Positions 36,008-46,388 of a stretch of 64,000 nt of DNA are shown here, one piece after another (the stretch's first letter is position 1; each line of letters starts with the position of its first letter). Below the pieces are notes generated by a model. That model was not told the DNA's origin. It saw only the letters and a list, made by a program, of their open reading frames with translations, and ran no database searches. The DNA comes from Chitinophagaceae bacterium (GTDB lineage Bacteria; Bacteroidota; Bacteroidia; Chitinophagales; Chitinophagaceae). The position numbers and the translations under genes were made by a program. The stretch spans positions 85,835 through 149,834 of the forward strand of contig JALNZE010000007.1 of the NCBI GenBank assembly GCA_023229465.1, written 5' to 3'.

Positions 36008-36198
36008 AGTTTTATATTGAATGGCAAAATTACTGATGATGTTTTGTAATCAGGGAAAATTGTGAATTAAAAAAATAGTCAGGATAGAAATTTTAACCAT
36101 TACAGCGGAAATTTCCATTTAAAACGGTGATTTTTTGCGTCAAATACCTGATAGTTCAAAAAGAAAATAGCCTTTTTTAGCCAATACAAACTACCGCT

Positions 36199-39100
36199 AT
36201 GTTTTGGCAGCTATTCATACATTTTGTATTGTCGTTAATCCCTTCCCTGCTCCTGGCACAGCATACAACAGGCAATATCAGGGGTACCGTAAAAACAGGT
36301 AATGGCGACCTATTAACAGGAGCTTCGGTAAAACTGGTGCATGAACCCACCACCACCCTTTATTTTTCCAGAACCACTAAACAGGGAAGTTTCCTGCTTA
36401 ACAATCTTAACCCCGGAGGTCCGTATACCCTGGAGGTTTCCTTTGCGGGTTACCAGGTTAACCAAAAAAAAGCATTATATGTAACCCTGGGTGAGGAGTT
36501 AGCCATTGATGTGGTTCTCGGTACTCAATCAACTTTGTTGGAAAATATAACAGTAACCGCCTATCAAAAAGTAAACCGTTCCGGGGAAACCGTTCTTAAC
36601 CAGGATAAAATAAATAATCAGCCAACCATTGGCCGTAATATATATGATTATCTGCGCGCGGTACCACAGGCAAAACTCAGTAGCAGCCATGAAGGCGCCG
36701 TATCCTTTGCAGGACAAAATAACCGTTACAACGCTTTCTATGCAGATGGTGCAGTAAATAATGATGTATTCGGGCTATCAGCATCCGGTACTAATGGAGG
36801 GAATGCGGGTATTGCCCCAATATCGATAGATGCGATTGACCAGTTTCAGGTATCCATCTCTCCCTATGATGTGTCAATTGGAAATTTTACCGGTGGAAGT
36901 ATCAATGCGATTACAAAAATGGGGTCCAATAAAACGGAAGGGTCTGTTTATCATTTTTTCAGTAACCGATATCTTTCCGGTAAGCTAAAAACTACAGAAA
37001 ATAATGTGGAACAACCTGATTTCGCTACAAATTTGTCAGGTATGCGTTTACAGGGTGCATTGAAAAAAAATAAATGTTTCTATTTCTTCAATATGGAAAT
37101 GCAGCGGGACCGGTATCCACAACCATTCTCAATAAGCCAGTATACCGGAAACACGAAGAACCCAAACATCATTAAGATACTGGCCAATACACTACGCGCA
37201 ACCTATCAATATGATCCGGGTAATTTTCTTGATAACCCGGAAACAGTGAACGCGGACCGATTGGTAATTCGGCTGGACTGGAACCTGGGCAGCCGTAGTA
37301 AGTTAGCTATCAGTAACCGGTTTACTTTGGGACAAAAAACGCAAACGAATTCGGGCGATAGTAAAACCGTTCAATTCAGTAATAATGGATTTCATTTACT
37401 GTCTACTACCAACTCAACAAGTATAGAGTGGAAAACGGTTATTGGCAACCATACAGGCAATAAACTATTGATAACCTATACTTCCGTTACAGATAAGCGC
37501 GGAGCCATGGGTAAAGCATTTCCAAGAGTAAGAATCAATGATGGAAACGGGGCAATTATTTTTGGTACCGACAACAGTTCTACCAATAACCAGCTCTTTC
37601 AAAAAAACCTGACAGTGTTTGATAAATTTAATTTCATAGCCGGCAGTCATCTGCTGAATGCCGGGGTAGATGTTGAATACAATGAAGCGCGTAACGTATT
37701 TATTCAAAATAGTTTTGGTAATTATACCTATTCCTCAGTAAGTAATTTTTTAACCAATGGGCATCCATCCGCTTATCAACTGGGTTTCCCGTTATCCGAT
37801 TCTTTGATCCCTGATCAACTATTTTTGCCGGCCAAATTTTCTGTTATAAAAGCCGCGTTGTTTATTAATGATGACATCAGGCCATCCCCCAGATTTTTAG
37901 TACAGTTTGGCATACGCGCCGATTACTACCGGTTTTTAACAAACCCACCTGGCGCTGCGTTTATTAATTTGGTAGCAATACCGGCCTTTGCTAACTATTG
38001 GGATATACAGGGAACAAGCGCCGGCATGACTCCTGCTATTCCGGTTAGCATTTCTCCCCGGGCTGGTTTTGTTTATCAAATGGCCGAAAAGAAAATAATT
38101 ATCAAAGGTGGCATGGGTATTTTTTCTGGTCGAATACCACTGGCCTGGCCCGGAGGCATTTATACTAATAATGGTATGTTGGTCGGGGGCTACAAAGCTT
38201 CCCCCTCACAACTGAATATGATTCGTTTCAGGGCGGATCCGTTTAATCAATGGACAGTAGCTGAAACAGGCGCCGTTATTAATAAAGAACCACTTAACCT
38301 GATGTCGGCAAAATTTTATATGCCTACCCTTTTCAGAACATCTCTCACCATTGAAAAAAAATTTACACATGGATGGTCCGTTATGCTGGAAGGTATGCTA
38401 AGTAAAAACATTCACGAGATTGCCTATACAAATATTAACCTGTTACCGGCAACAGACAGATTACCCGGGCCCGATTACAGAAGCGTTTACACAATAGTCA
38501 ACAATGGCAGAATACCCCTGAACCCTGATGGATCCAATCCGTATGATTACGCCATTCTACTGGGAAATAATAATAATGAAAAAGGTTATTCAAAAACGAT
38601 GACCGCAACAATTACCAAAAAAAATATTTCAAAATGGAACTGGGAAATACACTACACAACAGGAAAATCAATGGCTATGAATGATGGTACTGCTTCTGTT
38701 AATGCCAGCCAGTGGAGATTCATGGAATCTGTCAATGGCAGGAATTTTTTAACGCGATCCGTTTCAGATTTCAGTACAGGTCATAAAATATTCGCACAGG
38801 CAGGAAAAAAATTCAGGCAAAGCAATAAAAAAAAGTGGGTGACCATTACGCTAAACTATAACGGGCAGTCAGGTTCTCCCTTTAGCTATGTATACGGAGA
38901 GGGAAGCCTTACCAGGGATGATGGTATTTTAGGGAGTTATGACCTATTGTATATACCAACAGAAAAAGAACTAACAGAAATGGTTTTTCTGGAGAATATA
39001 GTTAATGGGATAACCTATTCAACAAACCAACAAAAAAAGGCGCTGGAACTTTTTATCAAAAATGATCCGTATTTAAATAAACGCCGGGGAAATTATGCCG

Positions 39101-39450
39101 AAAGAAATGGCAGCAGAACCCCGTTTACCCATAAAGTAGACCTTACAATAAAGCAAGACTTAACGATCAGGTTAAGGAACCGTTTTTATTTGCTGCAGGT
39201 TAGTTTGGATATATGCAACCTGCTCAATTTAATCAATACCGGTTGGGGACTGCAATATAATTTACCCTTTGATCAATATCCTTTGATAGGTTTTGCAGGG
39301 TATACAGGCGTAAATAACTATCTGCCTGTGTACCGTTTTAATCCTATCCTTCTGCAAAAAAGTCATTTAACGCTAAGCAACAGTACTGTTCCCGCTTATG
39401 CCTCAAATTGGAGCAGCCAGATAGGTTTTCGGTTAAGTTTTACTGAGTAA
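36199..39450 (+). CDS. Oar-like TonB-dependent receptor with carboxypeptidase regulatory domain
   Basis: Outer-membrane protein related to Oar/TonB receptors. Domain order: signal peptide (HFVLSLIPSLLLAQ), a carboxypeptidase-regulatory-like domain (about residues 25-115, GNIRGTVKTGNG ... GPYTLEVSFAGYQVNQKK), a plug domain (about 130-240, AQPTIGRN-type region, GGSINAITKMGSNKTEG), then the 22-strand barrel. Length 1083. It is paralogous to the next gene with closely matching layout. The chain ends RLSFTE, not in the usual aromatic residue. The substrate is unknown and no SusD gene accompanies it. Confidence 0.88.
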   Translation: MFWQLFIHFVLSLIPSLLLAQHTTGNIRGTVKTGNGDLLTGASVKLVHEPTTTLYFSRTTKQGSFLLNNLNPGGPYTLEVSFAGYQVNQKKALYVTLGEELAIDVVLGTQSTLLENITVTAYQKVNRSGETVLNQDKINNQPTIGRNIYDYLRAVPQAKLSSSHEGAVSFAGQNNRYNAFYADGAVNNDVFGLSASGTNGGNAGIAPISIDAIDQFQVSISPYDVSIGNFTGGSINAITKMGSNKTEGSVYHFFSNRYLSGKLKTTENNVEQPDFATNLSGMRLQGALKKNKCFYFFNMEMQRDRYPQPFSISQYTGNTKNPNIIKILANTLRATYQYDPGNFLDNPETVNADRLVIRLDWNLGSRSKLAISNRFTLGQKTQTNSGDSKTVQFSNNGFHLLSTTNSTSIEWKTVIGNHTGNKLLITYTSVTDKRGAMGKAFPRVRINDGNGAIIFGTDNSSTNNQLFQKNLTVFDKFNFIAGSHLLNAGVDVEYNEARNVFIQNSFGNYTYSSVSNFLTNGHPSAYQLGFPLSDSLIPDQLFLPAKFSVIKAALFINDDIRPSPRFLVQFGIRADYYRFLTNPPGAAFINLVAIPAFANYWDIQGTSAGMTPAIPVSISPRAGFVYQMAEKKIIIKGGMGIFSGRIPLAWPGGIYTNNGMLVGGYKASPSQLNMIRFRADPFNQWTVAETGAVINKEPLNLMSAKFYMPTLFRTSLTIEKKFTHGWSVMLEGMLSKNIHEIAYTNINLLPATDRLPGPDYRSVYTIVNNGRIPLNPDGSNPYDYAILLGNNNNEKGYSKTMTATITKKNISKWNWEIHYTTGKSMAMNDGTASVNASQWRFMESVNGRNFLTRSVSDFSTGHKIFAQAGKKFRQSNKKKWVTITLNYNGQSGSPFSYVYGEGSLTRDDGILGSYDLLYIPTEKELTEMVFLENIVNGITYSTNQQKKALELFIKNDPYLNKRRGNYAERNGSRTPFTHKVDLTIKQDLTIRLRNRFYLLQVSLDICNLLNLINTGWGLQYNLPFDQYPLIGFAGYTGVNNYLPVYRFNPILLQKSHLTLSNSTVPAYASNWSSQIGFRLSFTE

Positions 39451-39656
39451 GCTTCCGCCAAAAACAGGCCATTCGCGTAACAAATGGGGGGCAGGGCAGG
39501 AATTTTGTACATTTCGACTATTCAGTATATAGCATTTTATCACCATTTAATCAACATTCTACCCAAAAATCATTATTAATTTAACATTAATTTGGAGAGA
39601 TGGGTAAAGAAACGGCATATATGTATGATATTTGCGCAATCTAAAACTATGCTTAT

Positions 39657-42600
39657 ATGCGAATTTTAAAGAGATTTTGCCTGATCTTACCGGCCTTATT
39701 GATTGCCGTAACATCCATGGCGCAAGTAACTACCGGAACTATTACCGGTACAGTGAAAGACGCAAAAAATGTACCTCTGGCAGGCGCATCAATTGAGGTA
39801 ATACACGAACCTTCCGGTTCACGTTACAAATCAGTATCTACCACTACAGGTAAATATACTGTTCCGGGTTTACGTGTTGGAGGACCCTATAAAATCACCA
39901 TTACCTATGTTGGTTTAAGAACTGAGGTAATAACGGATATCACTGTACAGTTGGGCGAACCCTCAGTAGTTGATTTAACCCTGACAGACAATTCAACCCA
40001 ATTACAAGAAGTAACAGTAATCGGAGCTGCTAATAGAAAAGCCGCTTTAATATCTAAGGACAGAAAAGGCTCTTCAACTAACATCAATTCACGCCTGATC
40101 AGTTCTTTACCAACCATCAGTCGTAATGTAACTGATCTTACACGTTTGGTACCTCAATCAAATGGTACTTCATTCGCGGGTCAGGATGGCAGAGCCATCA
40201 ACTTTACATTGGATGGATCAATCTTCAACAACTCATTTGGTTTAAGTTCATTGAATGGCGGTCAAACAAACTCTGCACCCATTTCCCTGGATGCCTTGCA
40301 GGAAATTCAAATCAACGTTTCTCCTTATAACCTGAGAGATGCCGGTTTTACCGGTGCAAGTATTAACGCTGTAACCAAGAGTGGTACGAACACCATTCAT
40401 GGTACTGGTTTCTATAACCAACGTAACGAAGGTTATCTTGGTAAAAAAGCAGGTATAGGTGGAAAGCAGAATGTAGTTACTACTGCATTTGATGTTAAAC
40501 AATACGGTGCCAGTTTAGGTGGAGCAATCATCAAAAACAAATTATTCTATTTCGTAAACTTCGAGGCAGAAAGAAGAAATGATATTGGTTCTACCTGGGT
40601 TGCAGATGCAAGTAATGGCGCTACACCAGTCAGTGGGAATATTTCACGTGTAAAAAAATCAGAATTAGAAGCCTTATCTACCTTTTTACAAACTAAGTTA
40701 AATTACAATCCAGGTGCTTACCAGGGATATCCTTTTGTTACGAAAAGTGATAAAGCCGTTGTCCGTTTCGACTGGAATATCAATGATAAACACAAATTAA
40801 GTGTACGTGGTAATATGTTGTTATCCAAAAGAGATGTTGGCGCCAGTTCAAGTAATAGCACAAACGGATCCAGGGGCAATAGCAACGTTTCGATGATGTT
40901 TCAAAACTCAGCTTACGAAATCAATAACAACATTTATGGAGTTATTGCGCAGTTGAACAGTCGTTTCAGCAATAAGATCAGTAATGAATTGACTTTTGGT
41001 TATACTGCCAATAGAGATTTCAGGGGAGTTAAGGGAGGAAATTTTCCGATGGTGGATATTCAGGACGGAACCAGTCCACTTACCGACGTTCCTACTGCCG
41101 GTAACTCTTCGGTTCCCTCTGCTCAATCAGGACAGAGCAGAACCTATATTTCTTTTGGTAATGATCCTTTTACCCCGAACAACTTGTTGAATACCGATAC
41201 CTGGCAGTTTAATGATAACCTGACTGCTTATTTAGGTAAACATACATTAACTGCCGGTGTATCATTCGAGAGCATGACATTCACAAATGGATTTACTGCA
41301 TTAATAAACGGTATTTATACCTTTAACAATTTGAATGATTTTTATACTGCGGCCAATGCATTTGTTGCCAACCCATCTCAGTCTTTCAGCCCTGTTTTCA
41401 TGAGAAACTATCGTGCAAGCTTTAGTAACTTACCCGGTGGTGTTCCATGGTTAGTAAAAACCAAAGCACGTAATATTGCTGCTTATATTCAGGATGAGTT
41501 AAACCTGGAGCCTAATTTCAACCTTACTTATGGTATTCGTTTTGAAGTACCTTATTTCTCTGGTGCCGGTTTTACCAATACCGAAGTGGATGGTATGAGC
41601 TTTATAGACAATAATGGCCAAAGTGTTAAATTGAGTACCTCTAAATTGCCTGATGCAAAATTAATGGTGAGCCCCCGTATTGGATTTAACTACGATATAA
41701 AAGGCGATAAAACCACTCAACTTCGTGGTGGTATAGGTTTGTTTACCGGCCGTCCTCCTTTCGTGTTTGTAAGTAACCAAATGGGTAATAATGGTGTATT
41801 AAGTGGTTTTGTAAGTTTCAACAATACAGCAGCTTATCCTTTCACTACTAAAACACCCGCAAGCTATCCAAGCTTTGCACCAAACCCTGGTGTTCCTGCA
41901 TCCTCTTACAATTTTGCAACTACAGAAGAATCCTTCCGTTTCCCTAAAGTGTTGCGTAGCAACTTAGCAGTTGATCAAAAAGTGTATCAGGACATCATAT
42001 TTACAGGCGAATTAATTTATACGCAGAGTTTAAACAATATCAATTATTATAACGCTAACCTACGGCCTTCCTCTAAATTCTTTGCTGGCCCTGATACAAG
42101 ACCTCGTTTTGATGGTGTTGGTTTGTCTGGTTCTGCTCAAGCAAATGCATTGCGTCTGAATTCTAAAATTTCTGATGCCATTGTAATGGAAAGCGCCCCA
42201 TTGGGTGGTTCTATCGCTGCAACGATTAAATTAGAGAAGCCTACCAAATCTAAAGGCTTAGGCTGGATGGCTGCTTATACATTTACCAGGGCACGCGACT
42301 ATATGTCTGCCGGTTCTATTGCCTTCAGTTCTTGGTCCGCCATACGAAGTGTACGTGGTAACAACAATGCAGATATGGCATACAGTGATAATGAAATCCG
42401 TAATCGGGTAATTGGTAATGTAAACTATCGTCTTGAACTGGGTAATTCTGCCGCATTACAATTTTCTCTTTTCGGACAGTCCCAGAACCAGGGCCGTTAC
42501 TCCTATACTTATAATGGAGATATGAACGGTGATGGTTTAAGTGGTAATGATCTGATTTATGTGCCTAATAATACATCTGAATTGCTTTTCTTACCGATCA

Positions 42601-43031
42601 CTTCCGGCACAACCGTGCTTGCTACTGCCGCACAACAAGCTACCGCGTTTGATGCATTTATCAACCAGGATAAATACTTAAGTAGCAGACGGGGTAAAGT
42701 TGTTGAAAGAAATGGTGCCCTATTACCCTACCTGGTTCGTTTCGACTTTTCTACTCAATTAGAATTAATTAGAAATATCGGTAAAAACAAACATACCATC
42801 CAATTAAGAGCAGACATTTTCAATGTTGGAAATATGATCAACTCTGCTTCCGGTGTGAGCAACTTTGTAAACACATTCAACCCGCTAACTGCCGCCGGAG
42901 TGAATGCATCAGGTGTTCCTCAATATAGAATGACAATAGTTAATAACGGCCTCAATTACACTACTTATAGAAAAAGTACCAGTATTGGTGACGTTTGGCA
43001 AGCTCAATTCGGTATCAGGTACATATTCTAA
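39657..43031 (+). CDS. Oar-like TonB-dependent receptor with carboxypeptidase regulatory domain
   Basis: Second Oar-like outer-membrane receptor in tandem. Signal peptide (LPALLIAVTSMAQ), regulatory domain (GTITGTVKDAKNVPLAGASIEVIHEPSGS, about 25-115), plug (SFAGQDGRAINFTLDGSIFNN; GASINAVTKSGTNTIHG) and a barrel ending QFGIRYIF, with the aromatic C-terminal residue expected for barrel assembly. Length 1124. It uses many GGT, CGT and AAC codons, unlike its upstream paralogue, which suggests stronger expression. It ends at a clear terminator (43057-43086). The ligand is unknown. Confidence 0.9.
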   Translation: MRILKRFCLILPALLIAVTSMAQVTTGTITGTVKDAKNVPLAGASIEVIHEPSGSRYKSVSTTTGKYTVPGLRVGGPYKITITYVGLRTEVITDITVQLGEPSVVDLTLTDNSTQLQEVTVIGAANRKAALISKDRKGSSTNINSRLISSLPTISRNVTDLTRLVPQSNGTSFAGQDGRAINFTLDGSIFNNSFGLSSLNGGQTNSAPISLDALQEIQINVSPYNLRDAGFTGASINAVTKSGTNTIHGTGFYNQRNEGYLGKKAGIGGKQNVVTTAFDVKQYGASLGGAIIKNKLFYFVNFEAERRNDIGSTWVADASNGATPVSGNISRVKKSELEALSTFLQTKLNYNPGAYQGYPFVTKSDKAVVRFDWNINDKHKLSVRGNMLLSKRDVGASSSNSTNGSRGNSNVSMMFQNSAYEINNNIYGVIAQLNSRFSNKISNELTFGYTANRDFRGVKGGNFPMVDIQDGTSPLTDVPTAGNSSVPSAQSGQSRTYISFGNDPFTPNNLLNTDTWQFNDNLTAYLGKHTLTAGVSFESMTFTNGFTALINGIYTFNNLNDFYTAANAFVANPSQSFSPVFMRNYRASFSNLPGGVPWLVKTKARNIAAYIQDELNLEPNFNLTYGIRFEVPYFSGAGFTNTEVDGMSFIDNNGQSVKLSTSKLPDAKLMVSPRIGFNYDIKGDKTTQLRGGIGLFTGRPPFVFVSNQMGNNGVLSGFVSFNNTAAYPFTTKTPASYPSFAPNPGVPASSYNFATTEESFRFPKVLRSNLAVDQKVYQDIIFTGELIYTQSLNNINYYNANLRPSSKFFAGPDTRPRFDGVGLSGSAQANALRLNSKISDAIVMESAPLGGSIAATIKLEKPTKSKGLGWMAAYTFTRARDYMSAGSIAFSSWSAIRSVRGNNNADMAYSDNEIRNRVIGNVNYRLELGNSAALQFSLFGQSQNQGRYSYTYNGDMNGDGLSGNDLIYVPNNTSELLFLPITSGTTVLATAAQQATAFDAFINQDKYLSSRRGKVVERNGALLPYLVRFDFSTQLELIRNIGKNKHTIQLRADIFNVGNMINSASGVSNFVNTFNPLTAAGVNASGVPQYRMTIVNNGLNYTTYRKSTSIGDVWQAQFGIRYIF

Positions 43032-43056
43032 GTCTAAATACTCTTTAACTTACAAA

Positions 43057-43086
43057 AACCCGAACCTAAAAAGTTCGGGTTTTTTA
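43057..43086 (+). terminator. Intrinsic terminator of the second Oar-like gene
   Basis: Perfect 9-bp stem AACCCGAAC/GTTCGGGTT around a 7-base loop, followed by a T-run, 26 bases past the stop codon. The A-run before it could make it work in the other direction for the convergent esterase gene. Confidence 0.9.
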
Positions 43087-43914
43087 TTAATTAATAATAA
43101 CTCTCCCCCACCCCCATACCAAAAACGCCGGAAACGCTTTACTCCAGGTAGGTACATCATGCTTACCCTCTTGTATTTCCAGGTAATGAATATGTTCATC
43201 TGTATACCCTTTTGCCTTTAGTTCTACTATCAGGTCCAATGTATCATCAATCGAATCAATGATCCCATTCTGATTTCTGTCGGCTGTTTCATCCAATGTG
43301 CCACATTCCATAAAAAATCTAAGCCATGGATGAAAGCCACCCTTCCTTACCTGTAAGTGCATAAGCCTGTCCTGTTCATCATCATATCCATCCTGGTAGC
43401 CTTTTCTTCTCCACCAGAATGAACCACTGAAAATGCCTACTTTATTAAATTCACTTGCCTGGTTCCAGGCAATATCCAGCGCACTCAATCCGCCCAATGA
43501 AAACCCGGCAAACGATTTATCCTTAAAGGAAGGGATATGATAGGTTTTTCGGATAAGCGGGAGTAACTCTTCAAACACAAATTTGGTATACAACCCTGCT
43601 TTGGCCCCTCTTCCGGTATAATCCGCGGAATAAGAAGTACCATATTCCATTTTCCGCTCATATCCACAGTAAATACCCACACAAATTAAAGGCTCAATCA
43701 ATTCTTTGCTGATGAGATCATCCAGTATTTTGTTGAAGGGCATTTTAGGTAGATCCTGCCCATCATTAATCAGTAAAAGACTGAGCAGTTCAGGCCCCTT
43801 AACTGAAACAGGCAGATAAATATCCAGGATTACCTCTCTTTGCAGGTATTCTGAATGAATAATAATTTGTTCAACAACAATTGAGGTAATAACAGGAAAC
43901 TTGGTATGTACCAT
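43087..43914 (-). CDS. Alpha/beta-hydrolase esterase (PF00756 type)
   Basis: Putative esterase of the esterase-D/enterochelin-esterase-like family. The nucleophile elbow GFSLGG is in SFAGFSLGGLSALDIAW, and HDVPTWSKAFPAFLVWGWG near the end supplies the catalytic His; an acidic residue lies between them (ECGTLDETADRNQNG). I use the ATG at 43914 (MVHTKFPV, about 275 residues) because a TATTTTTG promoter element at 43920-43927 would otherwise lie inside the gene; the frame extends to 43962. It is divergent from the ATP-grasp and YbdK genes, and probably in the same metabolic system. Confidence 0.82.
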   Translation of the reverse strand: MVHTKFPVITSIVVEQIIIHSEYLQREVILDIYLPVSVKGPELLSLLLINDGQDLPKMPFNKILDDLISKELIEPLICVGIYCGYERKMEYGTSYSADYTGRGAKAGLYTKFVFEELLPLIRKTYHIPSFKDKSFAGFSLGGLSALDIAWNQASEFNKVGIFSGSFWWRRKGYQDGYDDEQDRLMHLQVRKGGFHPWLRFFMECGTLDETADRNQNGIIDSIDDTLDLIVELKAKGYTDEHIHYLEIQEGKHDVPTWSKAFPAFLVWGWGRVIIN

Positions 43915-44100
43915 GGTTTCAAAAATAATATAATGATGACAATAATAAAGCAGAAATCTCAAAAGGGGCCTGCATTTGTAGAATTGGCTACACGCCGGTT
44001 ATCAGTAGGACAGATTTATTTTTAAGCCAGTTTGCTTATTTTAAATCAGTTTGCTTAAATTGACTAACGATACGCTGCTAAAAGCAATAAAAATAATCAC

Positions 44101-45051
44101 ATGAAAAAAATAGGTATCCTTTTTGGGCAGGAAAGAAGTTTCCCGATGGCTTTTGTGGAGCGAATCAACGGTAAAAATATTCCGGGTATTACCGCTGAGC
44201 CGGTACGCATTGATAAAGTGATGCAGGGAGAACCCAGTGGCTATTCGGTTATTATTGACCGTATCAGCCAGGACATCCCCTTTTATCGCGCCTATCTTAA
44301 AAACGCGGCGCTTTGCGGAACCGCCGTTATCAACAACCCTTTTTGGTGGAGCGCCGATGAAAAATTTTTTAATAACTGTTTGGCTACTAAAATAAATGTG
44401 CCCGTACCTAAAACTGTGATACTTCCTTCACGCGATCTGCCACCAGATACCACAGACCAATCATTTAGTAACCTGGCTTACCCATTGGACTGGGAAAGTA
44501 TTTTTAACTATGTTGGTTTCCCGGCTTATATGAAACCCTTTGCCGGCGGTGGATGGAAAAATGTATACAGGCTGACAAGCATGGACGATTTTTTTGAGAA
44601 ACATAGTGAAACCAACCAACTCGTTATGTTATTACAGGAAGAAATTGTATTCGAAGAATATTATCGTTGTTATTGTATAGGTGGAAAACATGTAAGGATC
44701 ATGCCCTATGAACCGCGTAACCCGCATCACCTCAGGTATGTTGCCAACTTTACCCCCTCTGCCAAAAAGCTAAAAGTGATGGAAGAAATCGTATTGCGCA
44801 TTAATGAATATTTAGGTTATGATTTCAATACGGTAGAACTGGCCCTCCGGGATGGTGTACCCTATGCCATAGATTTCTGCAACCCCGCACCCGATGCGGA
44901 TATTAAAAGTGTTGGACAGGAAAATTTTGATTGGGTAGTAGAAACTGCCGCCAATTACGCTATCGAAAAAGCACAATCGCAGGTAGATGGAGTTGATAAT
45001 CTTACCTGGGGGGAGTTTATTAAACGGGGTAGTAACGGTGAAAAATTATAA
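44101..45051 (+). CDS. ATP-grasp ligase-like protein
   Basis: ATP-dependent carboxylate-amine ligase fold. The 316-residue product shows the ATP-grasp pattern: an N-terminal Rossmann-like part, the lysine in YMKPFAGGGWKNVYRL, the EEIVFEEYYRCYCIGG strand pair, and the metal-binding end ALRDGVPYAIDFCNPAPDADIKS, where Asp and Asn are the expected ligands. Cytoplasmic. It lies 81 bases before the YbdK-type ligase and divergent from the esterase. Amide or peptide bond formation to an unknown small molecule is likely; I cannot name the substrate. Confidence 0.78.
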   Translation: MKKIGILFGQERSFPMAFVERINGKNIPGITAEPVRIDKVMQGEPSGYSVIIDRISQDIPFYRAYLKNAALCGTAVINNPFWWSADEKFFNNCLATKINVPVPKTVILPSRDLPPDTTDQSFSNLAYPLDWESIFNYVGFPAYMKPFAGGGWKNVYRLTSMDDFFEKHSETNQLVMLLQEEIVFEEYYRCYCIGGKHVRIMPYEPRNPHHLRYVANFTPSAKKLKVMEEIVLRINEYLGYDFNTVELALRDGVPYAIDFCNPAPDADIKSVGQENFDWVVETAANYAIEKAQSQVDGVDNLTWGEFIKRGSNGEKL

Positions 45052-45132
45052 TTTTTGTTGTTGGTCGGGCAACCCAACAACGGTACGGCACATGGCAGGC
45101 ACCAAATTATTTTTAGTTAAAAAGGTTTATTA

Positions 45133-46242
45133 ATGGGAAATCTGAACTACAAACATTTTACACTGGGCATAGAGGAAGAGTATATGGTAATAGATCCTGC
45201 TACCCGTGAACTCAGAAGCCATGAGCAGCGAATTGTGCAGGAAGGACAAAAAATACTCAAAGACAAGGTAAAAGCGGAAATGCACCAGGCCGTGGTAGAA
45301 GTGGGAACAGATATCTGTGCCAATATAGAAGAAGCCTATAATGATGTGGCCTCTCTCAGAGGAAATATTGCACAAATAGCAGGCGATCTCGGGCTTTGGA
45401 TAGGCGCATCAGGCACACACCCCTTCAGCCATTGGGAAACCCAACTGATAACCGATCATGTAAGGTATAACGATATTGTAAATGAACTGCAGGAAGCTGC
45501 CCGCAGTAACCTGATCTTTGGATTACATGTACATGTGGGTATGCAAGACAGGAAAATGGCCATTCACATTGCCAATACGGCCAGGTATTTTCTGCCTCAT
45601 GTGTTTGCACTTAGCACCAACTCCCCTTTTTGGGAAGGCAGGGAAACCGGCTACAAATCATACAGAACAAAAGTATTCGATAAATTTCCCCGTACCGGCA
45701 TACCCGACTATTTCGAAAACATAGAAGCTTATGAAAGCTATGTGAACCTGTTGATCAAGACCAATTGTATTGATAACGCCAAAAAAATATGGTGGGACCT
45801 CAGGGTGCATCCCTTCTTCAATACCGTAGAGTTCCGCATTTGCGATGTGCCCATGACGATCAGTGAAACCATTACCATCGCCGCCATTTTTCAGGCTATC
45901 TGCGCCAAAATATATAAGCTGAGGGGGCAAAACCTCAACTTCATGATTTACCAGCGATCACTGATCAATGAGAATAAGTGGAGGGCCAGCCGGTATGGAA
46001 TTGATGGAACACTTATTGATTTTGGAAAGGAAACGGAGGTTAATACCCGTACCCTCATCTATGAATTACTCGATTTTGTTGATGATGTGGTGGATGAACT
46101 GGGCAGCAGGCATGTAATAAACCATGTGGCCAGGATATTTGAAAATGGTACCGGCGCCGACAGGCAACTATCTGTTTACAGAGAAACCAATAGTTTGGTG
46201 AGTGTGGTGGACTATATTCATGACCAGTTTTTAAAAATTTAA
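45133..46242 (+). CDS. YbdK-type carboxylate-amine ligase (GCS2 family)
   Basis: Ligase of the glutamate-cysteine ligase type 2 family, which joins a glutamate or similar carboxylate to an amine. Family signatures are LGIEEEYMVIDPATREL at the N-terminus, LHVHVGMQDR with the metal-binding His pair, and WDLRVHPFFNTVEFRICDVP. Length 369 is right. It follows the ATP-grasp gene. This pairing is described for the amidoligase systems analysed by Iyer and colleagues, where such enzymes make amide-linked small metabolites. It is probably not a true glutathione enzyme because no glutathione synthetase partner is seen. Confidence 0.88.
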   Translation: MGNLNYKHFTLGIEEEYMVIDPATRELRSHEQRIVQEGQKILKDKVKAEMHQAVVEVGTDICANIEEAYNDVASLRGNIAQIAGDLGLWIGASGTHPFSHWETQLITDHVRYNDIVNELQEAARSNLIFGLHVHVGMQDRKMAIHIANTARYFLPHVFALSTNSPFWEGRETGYKSYRTKVFDKFPRTGIPDYFENIEAYESYVNLLIKTNCIDNAKKIWWDLRVHPFFNTVEFRICDVPMTISETITIAAIFQAICAKIYKLRGQNLNFMIYQRSLINENKWRASRYGIDGTLIDFGKETEVNTRTLIYELLDFVDDVVDELGSRHVINHVARIFENGTGADRQLSVYRETNSLVSVVDYIHDQFLKI

Positions 46243-46328
46243 TAGCATTAGACAGATTAATATATTAATCCTGTAACCTTTAGCTGCAAGAATTTTGTAC
46301 TTTGAATTGTTAAAAATACTGAAAAACC

Positions 46329-46357
46329 GGGCAACGAAGTATCTTGCCCCCGTGTCT
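46329..46357 (+). promoter_or_regulatory. Candidate ECF-type promoter of the sigma operon
   Basis: AAC at 46333-46335 and CGTGTCT starting at 46351 are spaced by 15 bases, the AAC/CGTC arrangement of many ECF sigma promoters, 31 bases before the sigma GTG start. GGGCAA and TTGCCC (46329-46349) also form an inverted repeat. It suggests autoregulation, not proven. Confidence 0.45.
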
Positions 46358-46388
46358 TTCATATACCTAACTACCAAACAACCCCCAG

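Noticed and set aside
36008..36198. FMN riboswitch upstream of ribBA
   Set aside because: No conserved RFN-type core or multi-stem arrangement was seen in the 190-base gap.
46255..46270. Palindrome GATTAATATATTAATC after the YbdK-type gene
   Set aside because: Perfect but all AT except the ends and lacking a loop or T-run; likely composition-driven.
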